From Clitopilus passeckerianus (Eukaryota; Basidiomycota; Agaricomycetes; Agaricales; Entolomataceae), in the NCBI GenBank assembly GCA_944990035.1, contig CALYLX010000136.1, positions 806,001 through 870,000 on the forward strand: a stretch of DNA of 64,000 nt, given 5' to 3'. The notes under the pieces were generated by a model. It searched no databases and was not told the origin of the DNA. It worked only from the letters and a program-made list of their open reading frames with translations. The translations under genes and the position numbers were made by a program. Within the stretch, counting starts at the first letter, position 1. Each line of letters begins with the position of its first letter. Shown here piece after piece: positions 55,297 to 64,000 of this stretch.

Positions 55297-55641
55297 GAGA
55301 ACGATTTAAACTTAGGACGCTCCATATGGTCATATACTGTTATATTGAACCATGATATGTATTACTACTTGCACCGATTTGCTATTATGGACTCCCAGGT
55401 TGACGAGCAATGGAAGAAGTCTGGCTTGCCAACTTTCCAGACTGCATCCGGGATTCTGGGTGGTTGGACAGCTCCTGATGCAATCAGCGTTTCGTGATGG
55501 CGGTGGAACAGAGGCGTACAGCGCTGAGCCGCCTTCAAGTTTGACTTTGCGATAGCTCTGCTCATCTCCCCCATCTTCAGGCGCTGGAACGCTTGTGTCG
55601 GCCTGGTGCCTCCTTCGGTTACTTATATATCCGCTACTGAT
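55297..55641 (+). promoter_or_regulatory. 5' region of the carbonic anhydrase gene
   Basis: This lies between the right GAG of the inverted-repeat element and the ATG at 55642. A TTATATAT stretch occurs at 55623-55630, very close to the ATG. A short ORF at 55387-55497 has no domain. The MITE therefore sits about 345 bp upstream of the start codon. Confidence 0.4.
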
Positions 55642-56834
55642 ATGCTCTCTCGTGTGCTGGTCGCGCTTTGGATCCTCGTCCTTTCAACTCTTGGTTCTGC
55701 GAGCCCGTTGTACTATCGTTCACCCCTCAGCTCATTACCAACACCAACGACATCGTCGTCAGAAACAACGGCCTCTGATGTTTCTCTACCTGACAATACT
55801 GAAAATCCGGACCCATCACCCTTGAGAACGAAGGAGAGTGACGTGGGTTTGGATTGGATGTGGGTAGGAAACGAAGCATTCCGAGATCAGAAGGATGAAA
55901 TTCTGAGAGAAGTCGAGAGCGGTAATCTTCAATTGTCCGGAATCTGTCTACGTATTCTTATGAACCTCCCTGCTTCCAGCTCCCAAGGTTCTTTTCCTAG
56001 GATGTTCCGATAGCAGGTATGCAATGAATCCTCGAACGAAGAAATGAAACTCATCGTATCACAGGTTAAGTCCAGAGGTCGTCTTCCAAACGGACGCAGG
56101 GACCACAAGGTCACATTTCAACCTAGGCAATCAGTTCTCGGGTCAAGATCTCAGCTCGTCAGTATCTTACGCACCTGACCAGTAACCACCCCAATTACTC
56201 ACACGGCAAACAGGTCGTCTGTGATAGACTATGCAATCAGCGACCTGAAAGTCAAACACATTGTCATCATGGGACACTATGGCTGCAAGTGTGTTGAGAA
56301 GGCCATTGGACCACTTTCTGAGAGCAGGACCTCCTCAGTTCAGAGGTGGCTGCAGCCTATCACAAATCTCTTCACCAGTTCTAAGAGATTTGAAGTTCGG
56401 AGACTTCGTGCTCTCAGGAAAGGAGCGACATCAGGTCAACTCTTAGGGCCAAAACTAGTGGCTTACGCGCACTAGTAGAAGAGAATGTCAAGGCGAGCGT
56501 GCAGAACCTGCAGAATGAGATCAAGTCCTTGCTTGTACGTCCTGATCTGCTCGCCACGCCACTTCAACGGACTAATGACATACAACAGGGCGATGCAGCT
56601 TACAAGGAGGTGGAATTGTACGGGCATGGAGTTGTGGTCGACGAAGAGACGGGAGAAGTCAAGGATATGAACGTCTCCTTCGGCCCTCCAGATAAAGAGT
56701 TGGTGGAAATTCCATTTGACAAAGTCCCCAAAGCAAGGATGCATATTCCTCTTGGCAAGTTCGAGGCCAAAAAGAAGAAAGTCGCCCCTGTTTCGACTGG
56801 GGAGGCCCAAGCTGCATTCTCTGTCAGTAGATAG
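55642..56834 (+). CDS. Beta-carbonic anhydrase with N-terminal signal peptide, one apparent frameshift
   Basis: The start MLSRVLVALWILVLSTLGSA is a textbook signal peptide, followed by a Ser/Thr/Pro-rich linker and MWVGNEAFRDQKDEIL. Zinc site part one is LFLGCSDSRLSPEVVFQTDA (CxDSR); part two is IVIMGHYGCKCVEKAI (HxxC). Then come VQRWLQPITNLFTSSKRFEV and LVEENVKASVQNLQ, ending with a typical terminal strand (GHGVVVDEETGEVKDMNVSF) plus a basic tail. It hydrates CO2 to bicarbonate, probably outside the cell or in the secretory path. The frame slips by one base near the A4 run at 56451-56454 (ending GQLLGP, resuming KTSGLRALVEEN). The GG after the second zinc Cys is replaced by KC. Confidence 0.83.
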
Positions 56835-57027
56835 CCCAGAATACCATATTGTACCTCGTCTAGTCGTATTTTAAGCCTTTCGTATAAGAACCATAGCTTC
56901 TGCGTTTTCAATGGCGCTGAATTCGCACGCGCTGCCATGAGCATTCGGTGTGCCGTTTTCCAAGAAAGGAAGTTACGTATGACAAGTGACTGCCTCAAGC
57001 CGCCAGTCACTGCTCTTTTCGCTCTGT

Positions 57028-58149
57028 ATGCCTGCAACTCTCAGCGAGAAAGCGAAAGGCAAACAGAGGGCAGTGGATACACTTTCTAATGGTATAGACG
57101 AAGCTGGTTCTTCGACGCCACGACCTAGGGTACGGGAGCTAGTGATTCGGTTCACTGAAGGAGTTGCCGACTTGACGGTATCTGTCGAGGAACGGGACAC
57201 GGTGAGGGATGTCAAGAAGAAGGTGCGTATTCGCTAGTAGATCATATGTGGTTCCCTCAAGCTAAGGTGCGCTCCAGATTTATACAGAACGACCTGACCT
57301 CAAAAACCGGCGACTACGCCTAATTTATTCCGGCCGCTTACTGACGGATGGCACATTTCTCTCTTCATGGCTTCAGTCTCTAGAAGAACGGCAGAAGCGG
57401 GCAATTTCAGAGAAAGAATATGCCCCGCCCATCCCGACCACAGAATGGCTTGACATGGGTGCACTGCTCCATCGGCCCGAAGTTAGAACCTGGGGAATTA
57501 CAGGAGGAGAATGAGGATCAAGTGAGTTACGCAGGACTTCCGCCGTTAGAGAAGAGTCTTGACCAAGTCCATAATTTGTTAGACAGGTCAGCTGCAACCC
57601 GTTCGAGGTTTCGACCGCCTTTCTTCGGTCGGCTTTACGCCAGAAGAAATAGCTCAATTCCGTCGTCAATTCCATAATCAGGCGCCTTCGAGTCTACTCG
57701 ACATTGACTTCGCAACCGAGGAAGAATGTACGTCCTGGATGCAACGCTCTTTCAAAAATGTGACCTAAAGCTGACTTCACAGACGATGAACACGCCCGTG
57801 CATTAGAGGAGCAATGGATCGACTCAATGGATGACGCTGGAACTGCAGCAATATCCCAATCATCATCAACCTCAAGCAGCACGATTCTACAAGGCATACT
57901 GCTAGGCTTCTTCTTCCCTCTGATACCGTTCTTCTTCATGAAACGGACAAAACCTGCAGTTTTCTGGGAGGATGGAAGCGAGCATGAGGTGGCGCGGACC
58001 GTCATATTCTCGTAGGTTTCTCTGCTCCTCTTGTGTCTGTCGGGTACTGAGCATCGTCTTCTAGGCGACGAATGCAGATGGCTATAGTCGTTGGATTCCT
58101 AATAAACATATTATTTGGACTATGGCGGTATCTCTTGGATTCATCATAG
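57028..58149 (+). CDS. DSC3: Dsc3-type subunit of the Golgi Dsc E3 ubiquitin ligase, one apparent frameshift
   Basis: The N-terminal ubiquitin-like domain is visible (ELVIRFTEGVADLTVSVEER, IYTERPDLKNRRLRLIYSGR, LLTDGTFLSSW). The Dsc3 signature WVHCSIGPKLEPGE follows, then QPVRGFDRLSSVGFTPEEIA, FRRQFH, EEYDEHARALEEQWID, and two C-terminal membrane helices (GILLGFFFPLIPFFF; AIVVGFLINILFGLWRYLL). The stop is TAG 58147-58149. The Dsc complex drives SREBP cleavage in fission yeast and degrades orphan Golgi membrane proteins. The frame gains one base near the C4 run at 57423-57426, between EEYA/P and the WVHCSIGP frame. Other joins are clean. Confidence 0.83.
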
Positions 58150-58405
58150 AGCCAAGACATTTCCACTTCAATATACCCACAAACTCTTATTGACAACGAA
58201 TCACACCAGGAAAGACTGATTTGCCCTAAAAATTTCGGGTGCACTATAATATAGACATGAAATAAAAGCCTCCGAAAAGTGGTATTATCCTCACAGCAAG
58301 TAAGTACGAATAAGGTATACTTGAGTGGTGTTGTGTGAATGAAAAATGCAGAGTTTCCGAGTACGAGAATTAGGAAAAGTTGGTATCATAAAGAGGAACC
58401 CGGTT
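58150..58405. other. Convergent 3' intergenic region (Dsc3 / Spa2)
   Basis: 256 bp between two stop codons; nothing recognised. Confidence 0.4.
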
Positions 58406-61400
58406 TCAAAGTCGAACCAGGGATTTCATAGCATTGGCTATTTCGTAACTCGACTTAGCCATAACTTGTCGTGATTCCTTCGTGAGTTCGGGCAAAGACT
58501 GCACCTCACTCAGCCTGTTCGCATGATCGCTGAGCAGACGAAGCGTCTCGTTGCCTTCTTCGACAGCATTTGCGGGGAAGTTATCGTTGCAAACAGCAAC
58601 AATGCTGGACACGATGGTGATGATTTGCGTTAGGTTCTCGTTCAATGAAGGTGGAGGCACAGGACTGCGAACGGACGAAAGCACACTCTGGATGGCGAAG
58701 ACAATTGCTTCTGTTTGCGCTTCCAGGTACGGCTACGGAGTTGGTCAGTCGCCGAACAACTTGAATAAAGTTCGAAACATACCTTTAACTCTGACCACGC
58801 ATCTTCCGGGCCATCATGAGCGGAATCGTCACTCATAACGCCAGAAGGGTCCGCCCTGGCCTGGCGGTCGAAAATTGGGGGTGGAGAGTTCGTGTGTTCT
58901 GAACTAGAATTGGCAGAAGGAGGCCTCCTGCCCGACAAGCCATATTGGCGGCCTAAAGGCGACCCATTGCTTTCCACACCCCTGTTCCTATTTGAAGCCG
59001 AACTACCCTTCCGATGGTGGGCAGAAGACTTCAACTCGTCAACAGTACGGAGGGTTGGGGAGAAGCTACTTGAGCCACCGATGGATGGCTGCGAAGCATG
59101 AGCAAATTGGTCCTGCTCAGCTTTAGTAGCCTTGCGAATGAGCACTGTCTTGGTCAACTCTGTGATAGTTGCAGAAACATGACTGGCAGCAGCGTCCAGA
59201 AGACTGATGGGAGACAATCCCGAACTGGTGGCATGTGTCTTGGAAGCCGTCACTAAATTGCTGAGAGTAGCCTCGGCTCGTTCGCGCAGTGACCGAAGCA
59301 CCTCCAGATCAACATCGGATCTCTCTCGAGAAGGTCGGCGTTCAAAGGCGCGGATGTCGTCCGTAATTGCAGTCACGGCATTAATCACGGACTTCATTGG
59401 TGTGAGGACCTTTGTTGGTGCATTTGAGCGTCCCGCTGTGAGTAGACCATCGATGGCAGAGAGGAAAGCGGTGACATGCATGTCTAGAATTGCTCCGTCT
59501 GGAGAGACGGGCAGTTGATCCTCAGACTTGTCGAACCTGGGTGCTTGGAGGTAGATTTGCGAGGTTGCTGTCGAGGATCTCGATAAGAGTTGTCTAAATG
59601 AAAAACGACTCTTAAACCAACCTTTCACGCTCCTGAGCTCCGTTTTGGCCTGCTCGTACTTGCGCCTGTAGTCCTTGAGCTGAGAATCGAGGTCACGGAT
59701 CACGTTCAGATCGGAGTCTTTGGCGGTCATAAGCTCATCGTTGCGCCTGGAGAGGTCGCCGAGCTCAGATAGGAGACCCTCCATGTCAGACCGTAGTTGT
59801 TCCACCAGGTCTGGGTCCGTCTGAAGCCCGTGAAGTTAGCAGACTAGTACGAAGGCTAGGAACGTTAAACTCGCCTGTCTAGCTTGACCATAGCCCTCGT
59901 CCTCGAGCCTTTCGCAACGTTCACGAAGGACTTGTATCTCATCCTCGGCTTCTCTTGCCCTGATAACATTGTCTTCGCGTTCGCGTTGACGTATCTCTCG
60001 AAGTTCTTCAAGTTCTCTTTGGAGAGTACGCATCTTGGAGCTTTGCTCTTCTGCTCGCTGAGACGCCAAAAATATCAGCACAATGTTTATATCTACATAG
60101 ATAATCCCATACCTGACGAAGACTGACCAATTGTTCCTCCATCTGTTGCACCCTAGTCTCAGCCTCACGACGTTTCCGATCTGCCTCATCAGCCTCTCCA
60201 AGATCGCGCTGCAAACTGGTTATTTGGCTTTGCATAGCTGCAATCCTTCTCTCGTATTCCAGCTTCATTTGTTCGTCGACTTGATTACCCACAACAGCGG
60301 GGTTTGCAGGCAAGCGATCAGAGTTGCCGGATGTACGACCAAACTTGTCATAGTAATCATCGCCGCTCCTCGTCCTTGGATCATCATCCCGGTCCACCTC
60401 CTGAAGCCTTGCACTTAGGCCGCTCAGTCCCGCCGGGGGACTCAGCGGACTAGGATAGTCACTGACACTCTCCAAATCGTTGTCGGTCAACCGGCCCTCG
60501 CCACTAACTTCCCTGCTCCTCTCCTGGCCAGCACTCTCTCGCCCGTATGGAACTTCAATGTACTCTTCTTCGATTGTACTCTTGTTTGGGATAATCATGG
60601 CACTGGCCGCCGTCGTCCCCACATTATTGGGGTTGGCAGTGCTTGAACTATCGTTCGTCCCGCTGGAGCTGACCGCATTGCTAGGCCTTCTTCCGAATTC
60701 ACGACCGGGAACGACATCCTGAGAGGCTTTCCGGCGGGAAGGCCCAGGTTGAGAGGGATACGGGGAAGAGCTGTCTTCACTGGTCCTACCACCGTAGGAA
60801 TCTTCAAACCGCCGCAGAGTATCTTCACTTCTCCTTCCTGACGGTATATCTTCACTTGGTCGCCTGCGATCGCCTGAAGGCCGTCGACTAGATATGCTTC
60901 CTCCATAGCCACTATCGTATTGCTGATCCGCTGAAGTCCTTCCTGAGGCTCGGCTATTCGTAACACGTGGAGGTGAGGTTGAGTATTCGCCCGAAGGGCG
61001 TTCATCGTAAGAGGTTGTTCCGGAAGGCTACCATGCCAGTTCAGTAAGCCAAACGATACGAGAAGAACTGAGGCACATACATCTTCTTTGAACTCAGGAT
61101 ACCTCCTAGCAAGCTCAAAGTAGACATCACTTGAGAGGTCCTCGAAACGTGGAGCTGGAAGGGTAGCTAGTTTCTGACGAGCTTGATTCCGTTTTGGATG
61201 GAAATCTTGTCGAACCGGGAGAAACGGAGCTAGAGACTACTGCTTAGCTAGACTTTGAGAGAGAACCCAGGGACTTGGACATGCCTGATCCTTCATTCTG
61301 CCGCCGAATAAGTTCATCATAGACATCTGTTGATAGCTCGTGGAATTGTTGGATTGTTAACCTTGTCAGCTTTTGGCGAGCACTTGACCGGGCATTTGGC

Positions 61401-61655
61401 GGTGCTACGGGTTCGGGTTAATTCACGTTGTAGAAACTCGTATGTAGTACCTAATCTCGTACATTTTGCGAGGTATTCAACCAGATATCGGGAGAGTTCT
61501 TCGAAATGAGTCCTCGACACGCTCCGATAGTCCAGTGTTGGTACAGCTGGTGCAGATTTGTCCTTGATTGGACGATAGCTATCGGTCTTGTAGTTTGAAA
61601 TGCCAGAGAACGCAGTGGGCGTTGGCGACGGCGCTCTCGATGGCATACGTTTCAT
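58406..61655 (-). CDS. SPA2: Spa2-type polarisome scaffold (SHD repeats)
   Basis: Seven exons, in frame, run from ATG 61655 (MKRMPSRAPSPTPTAFSG) to TGA 58406-58408, about 970 aa. Two tandem Spa2-homology (GIT/SHD) repeats: SSARQKLTRLTIQQFHELST ... DVYDELIRRQ and QARQKLATLPAPRFEDLSSD ... VYFELARRYPEF. A Ser-rich disordered segment and a long coiled coil (QMKLEYERRIAAMQSQ through RRKYEQAKTELR) follow. The C-terminal helical domain ends NAMKSLVRL. Spa2 recruits formin, Pea2-like proteins and MAPK-pathway kinases to hyphal tips. Two introns are GC-AG: 61284-61230 (TCAG|gcatgt) and 59874-59821 (CAG|gcgagt). Confidence 0.88.
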
Positions 61656-61783
61656 GGTGGTAACAGGATAAGACTTGTTCGCATCGCCGTCGCTCTAGGA
61701 CAATGGCAACAACATGCCTGAACCGCATTGCAATTACAAACAAACGACAACACAATAATATTACTGGAATAAAATATAAAAAT

Positions 61784-63060
61784 CTATTCAGCCTTTTTGC
61801 CTTCTCTCTCCAGCTTTTTGAGAGCACGCTTTCTAATGCTCTTGTGTAGACCATGGGTATAGCTGATGAACAGGCTAGGTGCACCAATAACGGTCATGGC
61901 ATAGTCCATAAGACCGTGAGACCAGTATGGGGTTGAAGTAGCAGGACGGCCACTGAAGCCTGCACCACATGCCAATCCAACCTTGGAAAGGACGGTGCGA
62001 ACATATTGAGAGGGCGTAGGGATCAGCGCGCTGGGCTTGCGAATCTTGGACAGCTTGGAAACCTGAAAGAATTTCAGTCGTGTTGAAGAATTTCGATTGT
62101 GGGTAACATACCACGAAGTAGGTGTTGACGTGCTCGACAACAATTTCGTTGGCTTTTACTTCCTCTTGTAGAGCAGCAGAGAAAGTAGCAAGGAATGCCT
62201 TCGTGCCAGAGTATGTTGCCAACATGGGGGACGGAACAGCACCAGCAAAGGAGCCAATGTTCAAAATCAAGCCGCGTTTCTTGGAAATCATTCCCGGGAG
62301 GACAGCATACGTGACACGCAACGTAGCGTTGACGTTGATTGAGACAATGTCTGCTAGCTCGTACTTGGGAGTCTCTTGGAAATAAACTGGCATGTTGTGT
62401 GATTTACCGACATTGTTGACTAGGGCGGAAAGTTATTATAGGATGGACATGCAAAGCCACAGGACATACCAAGAACACCGATATCCTTGCTTGCAAGTAC
62501 AGAGGTGAGGGCTTCGTAGGCCTTCTCATCGTTCTTTGAAAAGTCGATAGAGTGAGTGGCAGCTGAAATGTTGGGGTATTTGATAGCTGTCCAGGAACAC
62601 GTTTAATCGCCCCTAATTCTCATAACTTGTTTAGAACTCACTAATTTCTGACGCGGTAGAGTCCAAGAGGGACTTATTACGCGCAACGAGAAGTACGTTG
62701 AACCCAGCCTTGGCCAGCTGGAATGCGAACTCCTTGCCGATACCATCTGACGCGCCAGTCACCACAGCCCATGCATTCTTCTTGGCTCCAAACTTGTTAA
62801 GCTAGAAGCCAGTGACGCTCAGCTCTGAACGGACGGTTCAACAATACGGTCAACTTACGCTAGTGCCAGGCAAAATGAAAAGCTGAAGGAATACTATGAG
62901 TGTCTGGTAAAGGCTCTTGAGCAAGCTCAGAGAGCCCAAAGCCACCAAGAACGCGGTGAAGTAGGGGCGTTCGTGTACTTTGAGAACAATAATCAGTATT
63001 TCCTTCCATAATTTCTTAGATTTACCTCGACTTACCGAAACTGAGCGCAATGTCCAACAT
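61784..63060 (-). CDS. IFA38: Very-long-chain 3-oxoacyl-CoA reductase (Ifa38/KAR)
   Basis: The start is ATG 63060 (MLDIALSF spliced to [20 protein letters not shown]) and the stop is TAG 61784-61786, about 340 aa. An N-terminal membrane anchor is followed by a classical SDR domain: cofactor loop [32 protein letters not shown], catalytic Ser in [13 protein letters not shown] and catalytic YSGTK. The C-terminus is hydrophobic then basic ([13 protein letters not shown], possible ER retrieval). It reduces 3-ketoacyl-CoA in the ER fatty-acid elongation cycle. The Spa2 ATG lies 128 bp downstream of its stop on the same strand. The gene is intact. Confidence 0.92.
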
Positions 63061-63469
63061 TTCGAGGGACGCGTGCTCTTGAGCTGGCAAGCGAAAGAAA
63101 ACGTGGTGGCTGTACCCGGCTTTGATCGGTCCCTTCCGGCACTCGGCACCAATTCCTGTTCCATAACTCCTTTTGTACATTGACTTGCACGACGATCCTG
63201 AAATCTGTCAGACTTGTTGAACATCTATCAGGAATTTCATGCGCTGACTTTTGGTAGGGACACAGACGTGGCTACACGTGGACAGGATTATAAACCGGTC
63301 AATTTATTGCTCTATCATAAATTATGACTGTGACCATGAGAACCGGGTTGATAATTCATCCCTCGTTTTTTTCCCCGTTCGACAAAATAAAGTCGCAGGC
63401 CCACACTTTGCCATTCGATCCTCCGGACTATCCCCAGGATACCTTGAACTCATACCTCGAACCCCAGCC
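63061..63469. promoter_or_regulatory. Divergent promoter region, Ifa38 / decarboxylase
   Basis: 410 bp between divergent start codons. No strong TATA box and no coding signal. Confidence 0.4.
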
Positions 63470-64000
63470 ATGGATATCGAACAGTCAGTTCCCCCGGACC
63501 CGTTCATAATCTTAACGCTCTTCAACGATGCGCGCACAGATTCAGGAAAGCAGGCCACCAAGCCATTGACCGGATATGTGACTACTACTACTCCCTTCAG
63601 AAAAGGCCAGTGGTTTCTGGAGTGGAACCTGGCTATTTAAGACAACACATTCCTGGTCAGTATTCGTAACTTGGCATTCCTGTTGGTCCAGTCTAACGCC
63701 ACACCAGCCGGTCCCCCAGAAGACGGTGAAGACTTCCAGGTTATTGCTGATGATTACCAGAAGCTCATCATTCCCGGTATGACTTCGTTGCAATTGAATA
63801 TATTCTCTTCCATTGAGAAATGGGTTGCAGGTCTGACTAACTGGCAACATCCGTCTTTCTTCGCCTACTATCCGACGGCCTGCACCTTCGAGGGAATGAT
63901 CGCAGACCTCTATGCGACAAGTGCATGCAATCCAGGATTCAATGTACGCCAACTTACTGTTATCACGTTTCTATGCCTATTAAATTGCGAATTAGTGGCT
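63470..64000 (+). CDS. Aromatic-L-amino-acid decarboxylase, 5' part (cut by window end)
   Basis: The first four exons read from ATG 63470: MDIEQFRKAGHQAIDRICDY, then YYSLQKRPVVSGVEPGYLRQ, HIPGSAGPPEDGEDFQVIAD, and the family hallmark LTNWQHPSFFAYYPTACTFE with GMIADLYATSACNPGFN. A gtacgcc donor follows at about 63945 and the rest is off the window. This is the N-terminal part of a pyridoxal-phosphate (group II) decarboxylase of the tryptophan/tyrosine/DOPA type. The cofactor Lys is not in view. Introns at about 63485-63540, 63655-63708 and 63778-63830 are GT-AG. Confidence 0.9.

Noticed and set aside
58397..58430. tRNA-like sequence (reverse complement of gtcgaaccaggga resembles a B box)
   Set aside because: It lies in the last exon of Spa2 and no matching A box or cloverleaf arms were found.

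Overview
This is nuclear DNA from a filamentous basidiomycete, most likely an Agaricomycete. Genes are dense (about one per 2.5 kb). Most are split by many GT-AG introns of roughly 45-60 nt. The gene content is also typical: a trifunctional TRP1, a Drs2-type flippase, NoxR, a GH15-CBM20 glucoamylase, a flavin-dependent halogenase and an intron-rich P450. Nothing points to a bacterium, organelle or virus, and I see no tRNA, rRNA or CRISPR array. All gene models were read by eye from splice signals, frame continuity and remembered family motifs; no search was run.

Layout. 0-4 kb: the 3' end of an acidic protein, a GT17 glycosyltransferase and two small unknown genes. 4.6-9.4 kb: a 1456-aa anillin/Bud4-type cytokinesis protein. 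9.7-20 kb: an accessory-looking stretch with a P450 (one frameshift), an unknown 214-aa protein, the acyltransferase PDAT/Lro1 (one frameshift), an unknown 272-aa protein and a disrupted halogenase. 20-29 kb: a DUF300/TMEM184 membrane protein, a secreted serine carboxypeptidase and TRP1. 29-41.8 kb: an Slt2-type MAP kinase, a four-helix membrane protein, a Drs2-type P4-ATPase, NoxR and a PinX1 G-patch protein. 42-50 kb: a membrane-anchored lipase, glucosamine-6-phosphate deaminase, glucoamylase and TFIIIA. 50-58 kb: a four-helix orphan, an Spt21/Ams2-like regulator, a 628-bp palindromic MITE, a secreted beta-carbonic anhydrase and the Dsc3 ubiquitin-ligase subunit. 58-64 kb: the polarisome scaffold Spa2, the 3-ketoacyl-CoA reductase Ifa38, and the first exons of an aromatic amino-acid decarboxylase that runs off the right edge.

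How the genes fit together. Several core genes serve polarised growth and wall integrity (Bud4, Slt2 MAPK, Drs2 flippase, NoxR, Spa2). Others serve lipid metabolism (PDAT, lipase, Ifa38, and Dsc3 in SREBP control) or carbon and nitrogen scavenging (glucoamylase, carboxypeptidase, GlcN6P deaminase). There is no operon-like organisation. Several divergent pairs share promoters of under 200 bp.

Most unusual signals: (i) a long inverted-repeat element with CACTCC ends and a 3-bp GAG duplication; (ii) single-base frame breaks in at least seven genes, many in or beside short homopolymers, which is either assembly error or decay; (iii) an in-frame TGA in the halogenase; (iv) three GC-AG introns; (v) 4-9 nt micro-exons in PDAT and in the deaminase; (vi) a beta-carbonic anhydrase with a signal peptide. 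I did not find a multi-gene system that I would call undescribed.
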